A DNA stretch of 64,000 nt, taken from the NCBI GenBank assembly GCA_934320845.1, contig CAKRFU010000003.1, positions 124,001-188,000 on the forward strand. The letters run 5' to 3'. Source of the DNA: an uncultured Lachnospiraceae bacterium. GTDB lineage: Bacteria > Bacillota > Clostridia > Lachnospirales > Lachnospiraceae. A program made the translations under genes and the position numbers. Under the pieces are notes generated by a model, which saw only the letters and a program-made list of their open reading frames with translations, ran no database searches and was not told the DNA's origin. This document shows, in pieces, positions 8,544 to 17,281 of this stretch. Numbering within the stretch: position 1 is the stretch's first letter; each line of letters begins with the position of its first letter.

Positions 8544-9851
8544 ATGAGTAAGAAAGCAAGAGCAGATAGAAATTTTAAATTTGAAACATTACAGTTACAT
8601 GTTGGTCAGGAAACGGCAGATTCAGTTACAGATGCAAGAGCAGTTCCTATTTATCAGACATCATCTTATGTATTCCACAATTCACAGCATGCGGCAGACA
8701 GATTTGGTCTTAAAGATGCAGGTAACATTTATGGAAGACTTACAAATCCTACGGAGGACGTTTTTGAAAAGAGAATTGCAGCACTTGAAGGTGGTGTGGC
8801 AGCGCTTGCAGTTGGTTCAGGTGCGGCAGCAGTTACATACACTATTCAGAACCTTGCACTTGCAGGTGACCACATCGTAGCAGCAAAGAACATTTATGGT
8901 GGAACATATAATCTTCTTGCACACACACTTGTAGATTATAACATTGAGACAACATTTGTTGACCCACTTGACCCTTCGGCTTTTGAAGCAGCTATCAAGG
9001 ATAATACAAAGGCACTTTATATTGAGGCTCTTGGAAATCCAAATTCAGAAGTTGCAGATATCGAGGCAATTGCAAAGATTGCACATGCACACAAGATTCC
9101 GCTTGTTATTGACAGCACATTTGCAACACCTTACCTTCTTCGTCCACTTGAATACGGTGCAGATATTGTAGTTCATTCAGCTACTAAGTTTATCGGTGGT
9201 CATGGAACTACAATCGGTGGTGTTATCGTAGACGGAGGAAAATTTGACTGGAAAGCATCAGGCAAATTTCCACAGCTTACAGAGCCAAACCCAAGTTATC
9301 ATGGAATCAGCTTTGCCGATGCAGCAGGCCCTGCAGCTTTTGTTACAAGAATAAGAGCTATTCTTCTTCGTGATACAGGTGCTACTATTTCACCAATCCA
9401 TTCATGGATATTCCTTCAGGGACTTGAGACATTATCACTTCGTGTAGAGAGACATGTGGAAAATGCATTAAAGGTTATAGATTACTTAAAGAAGCAGCCA
9501 CTTGTAGAGGCTATTCACCATCCATCAGTATCTGAAGACCCTGAACAGCAGCGTCTTTACAAAAAATATTTCCCTAATGGCGGCGGTTCTATATTCACAT
9601 TTGAGATTAAGGGTGATGCAGAGAAAGCAAAAGAATTTATTGATAATCTTGAACTTTTCTCACTTCTTGCAAATGTTGCAGATGTTAAATCACTTGTTAT
9701 TCATCCTGCATCTACAACTCATGCAGAGCTTAACGAAGAGGAACTTGCAGATCAGGGTATTAAGCCAAATACTATCAGACTTTCAATTGGAACAGAAAAC
9801 ATTGATGATATAATTGAAGATCTTGACGAAGCATTTAAGGCAGTTCAGTAG
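8544..9851 (+). CDS. metY: O-acetylhomoserine sulfhydrylase (O-acetylhomoserine aminocarboxypropyltransferase)
   Basis: A PLP enzyme of the Cys/Met metabolism family that makes homocysteine from O-acetylhomoserine and sulfide. The PLP lysine is in [13 protein letters not shown], and the N-terminal [10 protein letters not shown] and YQTSSYVF are typical of the MetY group. The 435-residue length is longer than MetB or MetC and fits MetY. I chose the ATG at 8544 because GGAGGA (8531-8536) is 7 nt upstream; a TTG at 8529 overlaps that site. cysK follows after 44 nt, so the pair uses sulfide for both methionine and cysteine. Likely regulated by the upstream dyad and the Cys-rich uORF. Confidence 0.92.
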   Translation: MSKKARADRNFKFETLQLHVGQETADSVTDARAVPIYQTSSYVFHNSQHAADRFGLKDAGNIYGRLTNPTEDVFEKRIAALEGGVAALAVGSGAAAVTYTIQNLALAGDHIVAAKNIYGGTYNLLAHTLVDYNIETTFVDPLDPSAFEAAIKDNTKALYIEALGNPNSEVADIEAIAKIAHAHKIPLVIDSTFATPYLLRPLEYGADIVVHSATKFIGGHGTTIGGVIVDGGKFDWKASGKFPQLTEPNPSYHGISFADAAGPAAFVTRIRAILLRDTGATISPIHSWIFLQGLETLSLRVERHVENALKVIDYLKKQPLVEAIHHPSVSEDPEQQRLYKKYFPNGGGSIFTFEIKGDAEKAKEFIDNLELFSLLANVADVKSLVIHPASTTHAELNEEELADQGIKPNTIRLSIGTENIDDIIEDLDEAFKAVQ

Positions 9852-9895
9852 AAATAAATAAAACATAATATAGATATAATAGGAGGATTATTATC

Positions 9896-10828
9896 ATGGC
9901 AAATATATATAAAGGTGCACTTGGACTTATCGGAAACACACCACTTGTAGAACTTACACATATTGAGAAGGCATTTGGTCTTGAAGCAAAAATTCTTGCA
10001 AAACTTGAGTATTTCAATCCAGCAGGAAGTGTAAAAGACAGAATTGCAAAAGAGATGATAGAAGATGCAGAGGAAAAAGGTCTTTTAAAAGAGGGCTCAA
10101 CGATTATCGAGCCTACATCAGGAAATACAGGTATCGGTCTTGCAGCCATTGCAGCAGCAAAGGGATACAGAATTATAATTGTACTTCCGGAGACTATGAG
10201 TATTGAGCGTAGAAATATTATCAAGGCGTACGGTGCTGAGCTTGTACTTACAGATGGAACAAAGGGAATGAAAGGTGCTATCGCAAAGGCAGAGGAACTT
10301 GCAAAAGAGATAGAGAACAGTTTTATACCTGGTCAGTTTGAAAATCCTGCAAACCCAGCAGCACATAAAAAGACAACAGGTCCTGAAATTTGGAATGATA
10401 CAGACGGAAATGTAGATGCATTTGTAGCCGGTGTAGGAACAGGTGGAACTCTTACAGGAGTAGGCCAGTACCTTAAAGCAAAGAAGTCAGATGTAGAAGT
10501 AATTGCAGTAGAGCCTGAGACATCACCTGTATTGTCACAGGGACACGCAGGAGCACATAAGATTCAGGGAATCGGTGCAGGATTCGTTCCAAAGACACTT
10601 AACACAGAAGTTTATAATGAAGTTCTTACTATAAAGGATGACGATGCATTCAAATACAGCAAGGCAATCGCAAAAGAGGAGGGTATTCTTGTAGGAATAT
10701 CATCAGGTGCAGCACTTGCAGCAGCTATTGAATATGCTAAGAGAGCAGAGAATAAGGGTAAAAACATTGTTGTATTATTACCGGACAGCGGTGACAGATA
10801 TTATTCAACATCATTATTTACAGAGTAA
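9896..10828 (+). CDS. cysK: Cysteine synthase (O-acetylserine sulfhydrylase)
   Basis: Makes cysteine from O-acetylserine and sulfide. The 310-residue fold type II PLP protein shows the lysine motif NPAGSVKDRIA near residue 45, the substrate loop TSGNTGIGLA, the PLP phosphate-binding GVGTGGTLTG and the late SSGAALAAA. These match CysK/CysM enzymes and not cystathionine beta-synthase, as no CBS domains are present. AGGAGG lies just before the start. It shares a transcript with metY and ends at a strong bidirectional terminator facing the Rrf2 gene. Confidence 0.93.
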   Translation: MANIYKGALGLIGNTPLVELTHIEKAFGLEAKILAKLEYFNPAGSVKDRIAKEMIEDAEEKGLLKEGSTIIEPTSGNTGIGLAAIAAAKGYRIIIVLPETMSIERRNIIKAYGAELVLTDGTKGMKGAIAKAEELAKEIENSFIPGQFENPANPAAHKKTTGPEIWNDTDGNVDAFVAGVGTGGTLTGVGQYLKAKKSDVEVIAVEPETSPVLSQGHAGAHKIQGIGAGFVPKTLNTEVYNEVLTIKDDDAFKYSKAIAKEEGILVGISSGAALAAAIEYAKRAENKGKNIVVLLPDSGDRYYSTSLFTE

Positions 10829-10883
10829 TTTTTAGTGAGAATATTGTTGATATGGCAAAAAAAGTAAACAGATAATAAATAAT

Positions 10884-10940
10884 AAAAAGATATTAAATCA
10901 TGGAAATAGAGATTTTCCTGTTTTAATATCTTTTTGTTTT
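10884..10940. terminator. Bidirectional terminator between cysK and rrf2
   Basis: AAAAAGATATTAAA (10884-10897) pairs with TTTAATATCTTTTT (10922-10935), extended inward by a second stem GGAAAT/ATTTTCC. A T-run follows on + and an A-run precedes, giving a T-run for the convergent gene. Confidence 0.8.
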
Positions 10941-10980
10941 ACTGAAAATTAGAAATTGTAAAATTAAAAAATATAAATTA

Positions 10981-11415
10981 TTAAATGCAGTAATCGCCTG
11001 AACCGTCAACATGCCATTCGACAAGATCCTCAAGTGTGATATTGTCAACAACGTCACATATTGCTGAATAAAGTTTTTCCCATACAACATATGTTGCGCA
11101 GTTTTGCACACGCTCACACGGTTCTGCATCTTCTTCGACACATGCAACAGGCGCAAGAGAACCCTCTGTAAGACGTAATATCATACCTACCGTATACTCC
11201 TTAGGTTCCTTTTTTAGCAGATAACCACCCTGTGGACCACGGACACTTTTTACATATCCTGCATTATTCAAAATAGAAATTATCTGTTCAAGATATTTAT
11301 CTGAAATATTCTGCCTTTTTGCAGCTTCTTTTATACTAACGGGTTTTTCAGCACAATGCTGTGCAATGTCAAGCATAAGTCTTAGCGCATACCTTCCTTT
11401 TGTAGAGATTTTCAT
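10981..11415 (-). CDS. Rrf2-family transcriptional regulator with three clustered cysteines
   Basis: A 144-residue Rrf2 protein: N-terminal winged helix (MKISTKGRYALRLMLDIA, then the wing VRGPQGGYLL) and a C-terminal cysteine cluster C-x7-C-x5-C near residues 92-106 (ACVEEDAEPCERVQNC). IscR and NsrR hold [2Fe-2S] or [4Fe-4S] clusters at this place, whereas Bacillus CymR lacks these cysteines. It faces metY-cysK across a shared terminator, and its own promoter carries a dyad like that of metY, so sulfur or Fe-S sensing with autoregulation is the best guess. The start is the ATG at 11415, just after GGAGG; an ATG 12 nt upstream contains that site. Confidence 0.85.
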   Translation of the reverse strand: MKISTKGRYALRLMLDIAQHCAEKPVSIKEAAKRQNISDKYLEQIISILNNAGYVKSVRGPQGGYLLKKEPKEYTVGMILRLTEGSLAPVACVEEDAEPCERVQNCATYVVWEKLYSAICDVVDNITLEDLVEWHVDGSGDYCI

Positions 11416-11453
11416 AATTGCCTCCATATTTTATATTATTTTAGTCTGATAAC

Positions 11454-11488
11454 AGTATATAACATAAATCATACTAATTCAATAAGAA
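11454..11488 (-). promoter_or_regulatory. rrf2 promoter with metY-like operator
   Basis: On the minus strand TTGAAT (11482-11477) and TATACT (11459-11454) are 17 bp apart. The stretch 11488-11469 reads TTCTTATTGAATTAGTATGA, matching the metY operator over most positions (shared pattern TTCYTATTGAMWWAGTAKGA), again with the -35 box in the middle. Confidence 0.55.
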
Positions 11489-11489
11489 T

Positions 11490-11756
11490 TGTGGGGAAAC
11501 GCACATTACGGCAGTAAAATCTAGGCTGAACGAACGTCATGGAAGTGGTTATTATACGACAAATGGACGGCTCCCGCCTCGAATAACACCTGTAGTGGCA
11601 CGTAAAGACATAAAATACATGTCTTAAGTGCCAACGGTGTTAGAATATCAGTCAGTATTTAGTGTGCGTTTTTTGCACACTTATGTACTGTTACTGATAT
11701 TCTCCGAGGTGCAAACCGTCCATGAGTCGGAAAGTTTATATCAATTCATGCGTTAA
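11490..11756 (+). ncRNA. Candidate structured non-coding RNA upstream of the PTS gene
   Basis: No ORF fills this 500-nt gap, but a nested fold does. AACGCA (11498-11503) closes with TGCGTT (11749-11754). Inside, GGACGG (11565-11570) pairs with CCGTCC (about 11717-11722), and CCTCG (about 11577) with CGAGG (about 11705). AACACC (about 11585) pairs with GGTGTT (about 11636) around a GGCAC/GTGCC and AGACAT/ATGTCT arm. A long arm GAATATCAGT (11643-11652) with ACTGATATTC (11693-11702) is capped by GTGTGC/GCACAC. A 5' hairpin TTAC-GGCA-GTAA is also present. The size and multi-branched design recall orphan structured RNAs such as raiA, but I cannot assign a family. The strand is inferred from G-U pairs and GNRA-like segments. 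Confidence 0.55.
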
Positions 11757-11942
11757 AATATTGAAAGCAAAATTTATCAAAACAAAGCATTAACTATGCA
11801 TAAATTGCAAATAGTATATTTATGTGGAGTTAGTGCCTCTTTTTGTGTATTTATAAAATGATGAGAATCCTCAGCATGATATATTTATACTAAAAAGACC
11901 GCTTTCCATATAAATATCACAGGAAAGTGAGGTTTATTTATT

Positions 11943-14120
11943 ATGAAAGACAAAGTTTTTGAAGTCTTACAGAGAATTGGAAGAAGTTTTATGCTTCCAA
12001 TCGCAATTCTGCCGGTTGCAGGATTGTTACTGGGGCTTGGCAGTTCGTTTACGAATGAGACAACTATTGAGATGTACAATCTCGGAAAGATTCTCGGAGA
12101 TGGTACAGTGTTACATGCACTGCTTGTTATTATGAATAAAGTCGGAAGTGCTGTTTTTGACAACCTGCCTCTGTTGTTTGCAGTAGGTGTTGCTATTGGA
12201 ATGGCAAAAAAGGAAAAAGAAGTTTCAGCTTTATCCGCTGTCATCGCATATTTCGTTATGAACATAGCAATCAGCAGTATGCTCGAGATAAACGGAAAAA
12301 TTCTCGCAGATGGAAGCGTATCAAAGGATGTGCTTGAAGGAACGATTGCCTCCGTCTGTGGTATAAATACTTTGCAGATGGGTGTTTTTGGAGGTATTAT
12401 AGTAGGTCTTGGTGTTTCAGCACTTCACAACCGTTTTCACAAGATACAGCTTCCTAATGCTCTGTCGTTCTTTGCCGGTTCAAGATTTGTACCTATAATT
12501 TCAACAATAGTTTATATGTTTGTAGGCATTTTGATGTATTTTATATGGCCTGTGGTACAAAATGGTATTTATGCACTTGGTGGTCTTGTTACGGGAAGCG
12601 GATATCTTGGAACACTTGCATTCGGCATAATAAAGAGAGCACTTATTCCGTTTGGACTTCATCATGTATTTTACATGCCATTCTGGCAGACTGCTGTCGG
12701 TGGAACCATGGACATTGCAGGAAATCTTGTTCAGGGTGGGCAGAATATTTTCTTTGCACAGCTTGCAGATTCAGCAAATATTACACATTTTAGTGCGGAT
12801 GCGACAAGATATTTCTCTGGTGAGTTTATCTTTATGATATTTGGTCTGCCGGGTGCGGCACTTGCCATGTATCGTACTGCAAAGCCTGAAAAGAAAAAAC
12901 AGGCAGGAGGACTTTTGTTCTCAGCAGCACTTACATGTATGCTCACAGGTATTACAGAGCCTATTGAATTTTCATTTTTATTTGTAGCACCTATATTATT
13001 TGGCGTACAGGTTGTGCTTGCAGGTGCAGCTTATATGATAGCTCATATATTAAATATAGCAGTAGGACTTACTTTCTCAGGAGGACTTCTCGACTTGTTC
13101 CTTTTTGGTATACTTCAGGGAAATGATAAGACAAGCTGGCTTAGGATAATCCCTGTCGGTATAATTTATTTTATATTGTATTATGTTATCTTCTCGTTTC
13201 TTATCAAAAAACTCAACCTTAAAACTCCGGGAAGAGAAGATTATGCAGGAGAAGTTAAACTTTATACAAAAGCTGATGTAAATGCAAGAAAAGCAAAAGG
13301 AACTGATGCGGAAGGTGTACCGGAGGATGAACTTAGCAAAGATATAACAAAGGGACTTGGTGGAAAGAAGAATATTGAGACAGTTGACTGTTGTGCTACA
13401 AGACTCCGATGTACAGTTGTAAGTCCAAATCTTGTAAATGATGCCGCATTGAGGGCAACAGGAGCAAGTGGTGTTATTCATAAAGGAAACGGAGTTCAGG
13501 TTATTTACGGACCACATGTAACCGTAATAAAGTCAAATCTTGAAGATTATCTTGAAAGTGCACCTGATATAGAATATACTGAAAGCAGTGAGGATTTATC
13601 GGAAGAAACTGACAGGAAAGACGAAGATAAACAGGAAAATGAAACAAAGAAAGTTGTAAAAACAATCGTCGTGTCAAGTCCTATAACCGGAAAAGCTGCT
13701 GAACTCTCTACTGCACCTGATGAGGGATTTGCAGGTAAGATGATGGGAGATGGGGCTGTTGTTACACCTGAAGATGCGGTTATAAAAGCACCGGAGGATG
13801 GAGAGATCGTATTTGTATTTGACACAAAACACGCTATAGGATTTATGACAGATTCAGGACTTAGTCTGTTGCTTCATATAGGTATAGACACAGTAAAACT
13901 TGATGGAAATGGTTTTGAAGTGTATGTCGAAAGTGGGCAGAAGGTAAAAAGGGGAGAGCCGCTTATGAAGATAGACATTGACTTCCTGAAAGAAAATGCA
14001 CCATCACTTGTTTCACCTGTTTTATGCACTGAACTTGAAGATAACCAGAAAGTCCGCCTGTTAAAAGATGGAGATATAAAAGCAGGAGAGGAACTTTTTG
14101 CAGTGGACTTTTATGAGTAG
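11943..14120 (+). CDS. ptsG: PTS glucose/N-acetylglucosamine-type permease EIICBA
   Basis: Imports and phosphorylates a hexose, with all three domains on one 725-residue chain. EIIC spans about residues 1-420 with many membrane segments and GITEPIEFSFLF. EIIB around 475-545 holds the phosphorylated Cys in DCCATRLRC. EIIA around 575-725 has the two histidines in TKHAIGF and LLLHIGIDTV. The domain order is that of PtsG and NagE; the sugar (glucose, GlcNAc, maltose) cannot be fixed from sequence alone. A linker between EIIB and EIIA is acidic. The start follows AGGAAAGTGAGG. Upstream is the structured RNA candidate; I do not see a clear ribonucleic antiterminator box. Confidence 0.87.
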   Translation: MKDKVFEVLQRIGRSFMLPIAILPVAGLLLGLGSSFTNETTIEMYNLGKILGDGTVLHALLVIMNKVGSAVFDNLPLLFAVGVAIGMAKKEKEVSALSAVIAYFVMNIAISSMLEINGKILADGSVSKDVLEGTIASVCGINTLQMGVFGGIIVGLGVSALHNRFHKIQLPNALSFFAGSRFVPIISTIVYMFVGILMYFIWPVVQNGIYALGGLVTGSGYLGTLAFGIIKRALIPFGLHHVFYMPFWQTAVGGTMDIAGNLVQGGQNIFFAQLADSANITHFSADATRYFSGEFIFMIFGLPGAALAMYRTAKPEKKKQAGGLLFSAALTCMLTGITEPIEFSFLFVAPILFGVQVVLAGAAYMIAHILNIAVGLTFSGGLLDLFLFGILQGNDKTSWLRIIPVGIIYFILYYVIFSFLIKKLNLKTPGREDYAGEVKLYTKADVNARKAKGTDAEGVPEDELSKDITKGLGGKKNIETVDCCATRLRCTVVSPNLVNDAALRATGASGVIHKGNGVQVIYGPHVTVIKSNLEDYLESAPDIEYTESSEDLSEETDRKDEDKQENETKKVVKTIVVSSPITGKAAELSTAPDEGFAGKMMGDGAVVTPEDAVIKAPEDGEIVFVFDTKHAIGFMTDSGLSLLLHIGIDTVKLDGNGFEVYVESGQKVKRGEPLMKIDIDFLKENAPSLVSPVLCTELEDNQKVRLLKDGDIKAGEELFAVDFYE

Positions 14121-14156
14121 AGTATATAAAAATTGTATATTTGTTTGATTGTATCT

Positions 14157-14201
14157 GGCTCAGGGTATCGGGGAATTTTTAATTTACCGGTATCTTGGGC
14201 T
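14157..14201 (+). other. Long imperfect hairpin between ptsG and the cytidylyltransferase gene
   Basis: GGCTCAGGGTATCGG (14157-14171) can pair over all 15 positions with CCGGTATCTTGGGCT (14187-14201) if G-U pairs are counted, around a 15-nt AT-rich loop. No T-run follows, so it is not a plain terminator. The many G-U pairs favour function as + strand RNA. Confidence 0.4.
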
Positions 14202-14284
14202 GATAATGGTTAAGCAATGAATATCTGCCATGTTACAAGCGATGAATTAGAGATGGCGGATGATTAAAAAGGAGAGTCAGAAAT

Positions 14285-14995
14285 ATGATATTTGGATTGA
14301 TTTTAGCCGGTGGCATCGGAAGCAGAATGGGTGCGGACATGCCAAAGCAGTATCTTGAAATTAGCGGCAAACCCATAATCGTACATACATTGGAGCGTTT
14401 TTTGGAATATGAAAATTTTGAAAAGATAATAGTGCTTTGTCCTGATGAGTGGATAGAATACACAAAAGATATTGTCAGGGATAAATGTAGTGATAAAAAA
14501 GTGACAGACATAGAAATTATTGCAGGTGGAGACAGCCGCAATGAAACTATAATGAATGGCATAGCATATATTGAAAAAAATTATGGAATTCATGATGAAA
14601 CTATAATAGTGACACATGATGCCGCAAGACCGTTTATAAATAAAAGAATATTGTCGGAAAATGTTGAAAAGGCAGTAAAATACGGTGCTGTAACAACAGT
14701 AGTTTCTGCCGTTGACACTATTTTAAAGTGTGATGACGGTATTATAGAAGATATACCTGATAGAAGTAATATGTACCAGTGCCAGACACCTCAGACATTT
14801 CACGCAAAACAGCTTAAAGAACTTTATCTCAATCTTACCGATAAGGAGCGAGAAATACTTACGGATGCATCAAAAATATTGGTTCTCTCCGGCAAAAAAG
14901 TTGCCATCGTAGATGGGGAGAGAACCAATATAAAAATTACTTATAAAGAAGATATGATTTTTGCCGAATCAATTTTAAAATCTATGGTTGGCTGA
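14285..14995 (+). CDS. ispD: IspD/TarI-family cytidylyltransferase
   Basis: Transfers CMP from CTP to a sugar-alcohol phosphate. The 236-residue protein has the nucleotide motif [10 protein letters not shown] with PKQYLEI at the start and THDAARPF in the middle. IspD makes CDP-methylerythritol for isoprenoids, while TarI makes CDP-ribitol for teichoic acid. Details such as [27 protein letters not shown] and [12 protein letters not shown] look closer to TarI as I remember it, so the symbol is tentative. No tarJ-like reductase or other isoprenoid gene is adjacent. AAAAGGAG precedes the ATG. The 3' end overlaps the convergent queA by 21 nt. Confidence 0.8.
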   Translation: MIFGLILAGGIGSRMGADMPKQYLEISGKPIIVHTLERFLEYENFEKIIVLCPDEWIEYTKDIVRDKCSDKKVTDIEIIAGGDSRNETIMNGIAYIEKNYGIHDETIIVTHDAARPFINKRILSENVEKAVKYGAVTTVVSAVDTILKCDDGIIEDIPDRSNMYQCQTPQTFHAKQLKELYLNLTDKEREILTDASKILVLSGKKVAIVDGERTNIKITYKEDMIFAESILKSMVG

Positions 14996-16228
14996 ATTAA
15001 CCTTACACCATTCTTCACAGGCTGATACATTCCATTCATCAGAGTGGAATGTATTCCAAGCCTTGTCTATACCATCTGATAATAAAAGGCTGTGATATTC
15101 TTTTTCAGCTTTATCATACTCATCAGCAGAGATTTTTAATTTTCCATTATTGTCAAAGTAGAGTGAATTATATGTCCCGTCAGGATTGTAGACAAGCCGT
15201 CTTGCTTCTGTATACATTGCATCTCCGAAAGAGAAAAATCTGTATTTCATTTTAACAGCTTCTTTATATGCAGACATTATGTTATCTCGTCCGGTAAGTG
15301 CAGAAACAAGCATGAGCAGGGTAGACTCAGGAAGATGGAAATTTGTTATAAGTCCGTCTAGAACCCTGAAACGGTATCCGGGATAGATAAATATGCTTGT
15401 ATCTCCCTCGCCGGCTTTTACAATGCCGTTTCTGTCAGATGCAGATTCAATAGTACGACAGCTTGTAGTGCCGACGCATATTATCCTTCCACCGTTTTTC
15501 TTTGTATTGTTTATGGTATCGGCAGCTTCTTTTGAAACCTGATAAAATTCAGTATGCATATGATGTTTTGAGACATCATCTACTTTTACGGGTCTGAATG
15601 TTCCAAGTCCTACATGAAGTGTAACTCTGGCTATGTTTACACCACTTTTTTCTATGTCGTCAAGAAGTTTTTCAGTGAAGTGCAGACCTGCTGTAGGTGC
15701 GGCGGCTGAGCCTTCATATTTGGCATATACCGTCTGGTACATATTTTTGTCTTTTAATTCATGTGTTATATATGGCGGAAGCGGCATCTGACCGAGTTTA
15801 TCAAGGATTTCTTCAAATATTCCGTCAAATTCAAACTTTACAAGGCGGTTTCCTTCTTCAATTATGTCTACTACCTCGGCTTTCAATATCCCGCCGCCAA
15901 ATACTATCCTTGAACCGATACGTGCTTTTTTTCCGGGTTTTACAAGTGTTTCCCAAATATTGTTTTCTTTTCTTTTGAGAAGAAGTATTTCAACTTTCCC
16001 GCCGGTATTTTCTCTCTCACCTATAAGTCTTGCAGGAATAACCTTTGTATTATTTATGACAAGACAGTCTCCGGGATTTAGATAATCGCCTATATGGTGA
16101 AAATCTGTATGTGTTCGTTTTTCTGTTACTTTGTCTATAACAAGCAGTTTTGAAGCTGCTCTGTCTGAAAGAGGATCCTGAGCAATAAGTTCCTCTGGCA
16201 ATTCATAAGCAAAATCAGCAGTTTTCAT
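14975..16228 (-). CDS. queA: S-adenosylmethionine:tRNA ribosyltransferase-isomerase QueA with C-terminal extension
   Basis: Transfers the ribosyl part of SAM to preQ1 at tRNA position 34, making epoxyqueuosine. Family landmarks are visible from the start ([18 protein letters not shown]) through [31 protein letters not shown] and [17 protein letters not shown] to RFFSFGDAM. QueA normally stops a few residues after that last motif at about 340-350 residues. This protein has 417, with about 70 extra residues ([20 protein letters not shown] and on to a tail with WNTF, WNVS and two Cys). The extension is of unknown role and its end overlaps the facing cytidylyltransferase gene. Confidence 0.9.
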   Translation of the reverse strand: MKTADFAYELPEELIAQDPLSDRAASKLLVIDKVTEKRTHTDFHHIGDYLNPGDCLVINNTKVIPARLIGERENTGGKVEILLLKRKENNIWETLVKPGKKARIGSRIVFGGGILKAEVVDIIEEGNRLVKFEFDGIFEEILDKLGQMPLPPYITHELKDKNMYQTVYAKYEGSAAAPTAGLHFTEKLLDDIEKSGVNIARVTLHVGLGTFRPVKVDDVSKHHMHTEFYQVSKEAADTINNTKKNGGRIICVGTTSCRTIESASDRNGIVKAGEGDTSIFIYPGYRFRVLDGLITNFHLPESTLLMLVSALTGRDNIMSAYKEAVKMKYRFFSFGDAMYTEARRLVYNPDGTYNSLYFDNNGKLKISADEYDKAEKEYHSLLLSDGIDKAWNTFHSDEWNVSACEEWCKVNSANHRF

Positions 16229-16288
16229 TTGTTACCTCCGTTTTTAATTTTTTAATCTAATAACATATGATAACACTGAACAAAACAT

Positions 16289-16317
16289 TTGCAAAGAGTA
16301 AATTATAAAGGTATAAT
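16289..16317 (+). promoter_or_regulatory. Promoter of lipid kinase-dus operon
   Basis: TTGCAA at 16289-16294 and TATAAT at 16312-16317, spacer 17 bp, 35 bp before the lipid kinase ATG. Confidence 0.65.
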
Positions 16318-16351
16318 CTATTTTAACTAAGATGATAAGTGAGGTAACTTC

Positions 16352-17281
16352 ATGAGTAAAAAAATGTTATTTATCTATAATCCGATGGCAGGAAAAGAAC
16401 AGATTAAAAATAAATTATCAGAGATAATTCAAATCTTTTGCAAGGAGGGATTTGAGGTTACTATATTTGCAACAAGAGGCAGAGAGGATGCTACAGAGAT
16501 TATCGAAAAAAAAGGTGAAAAGTATGATTATGTGGTCTGCTCAGGCGGAGACGGAACTATGAATGAGGTTGCAACAGGTCTTATGAAACTTGAGAAAAGA
16601 CCTATATGCGGATATATTCCGGCAGGAACGGTAAATGATTTTGCTGCGAGTCTCAAAATTCCCAGAGTTATGAAGAATGCAGCAACGCTTATTACGGACG
16701 GTGATGTTTTTAAGTGTGATATGGGAAAATTTAATGACAGGTATTTCACATATGTTGCCGGTTTTGGTGCATTTACGGAGGTTTCATATCAGACACCTCA
16801 GGAGTGGAAAAACGCACTTGGAAAAGCGGCGTATTTTATTGAGGCATTAAAGCATATTGCAGATATAAAACCTCATCATATGAAGATAGAGTATGACGAT
16901 GGAGTTATTGAGGGGGAATTTATATTAGGTCTTATAAGCAATTCTGTTTCTGTGGCAGGTTATAAATATTATGCAAAGAAAAATATAAAGATGGATGACG
17001 GACTTTTTGAAGCATTGCTTATAAAGAGCCTTAAAAATCCTATTGAATTGCAGCAGGTATTGAATGCTCTTTTATCAAAACAGCTTGATGCGGATAATAT
17101 GTGTTATTTGAGCAGCAATTTTATACATATAGTAAGTGATGATGATGTACAGTGGACTCTTGACGGTGAGGATGGCGGTTTCTGCAATGATGCGTATATG
17201 CAGAATATTAAAGAAGCATTACCGATAATTTGTGACAGGAGAGCACTTGTGAGTGTTTCATCAAAGAGGACGGTAGAATAA
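16352..17281 (+). CDS. Diacylglycerol kinase-like lipid kinase (YegS/DgkB family)
   Basis: A 309-residue soluble lipid kinase. It has the N-terminal FIYNPMAGK and the nucleotide-binding CSGGDGTMNEVATGL followed by PAGTVNDFA, which are the core motifs of the DagK catalytic domain. The second domain contains GLISNSVSVAGY and the late VQWTLDGEDG metal-site region. DgkB recycles diacylglycerol from lipoteichoic acid synthesis, YegS acts on phosphatidylglycerol, and the substrate here is undetermined. The stop codon overlaps the next start (TAATG), so translation of dus is probably coupled. Confidence 0.85.
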   Translation: MSKKMLFIYNPMAGKEQIKNKLSEIIQIFCKEGFEVTIFATRGREDATEIIEKKGEKYDYVVCSGGDGTMNEVATGLMKLEKRPICGYIPAGTVNDFAASLKIPRVMKNAATLITDGDVFKCDMGKFNDRYFTYVAGFGAFTEVSYQTPQEWKNALGKAAYFIEALKHIADIKPHHMKIEYDDGVIEGEFILGLISNSVSVAGYKYYAKKNIKMDDGLFEALLIKSLKNPIELQQVLNALLSKQLDADNMCYLSSNFIHIVSDDDVQWTLDGEDGGFCNDAYMQNIKEALPIICDRRALVSVSSKRTVE

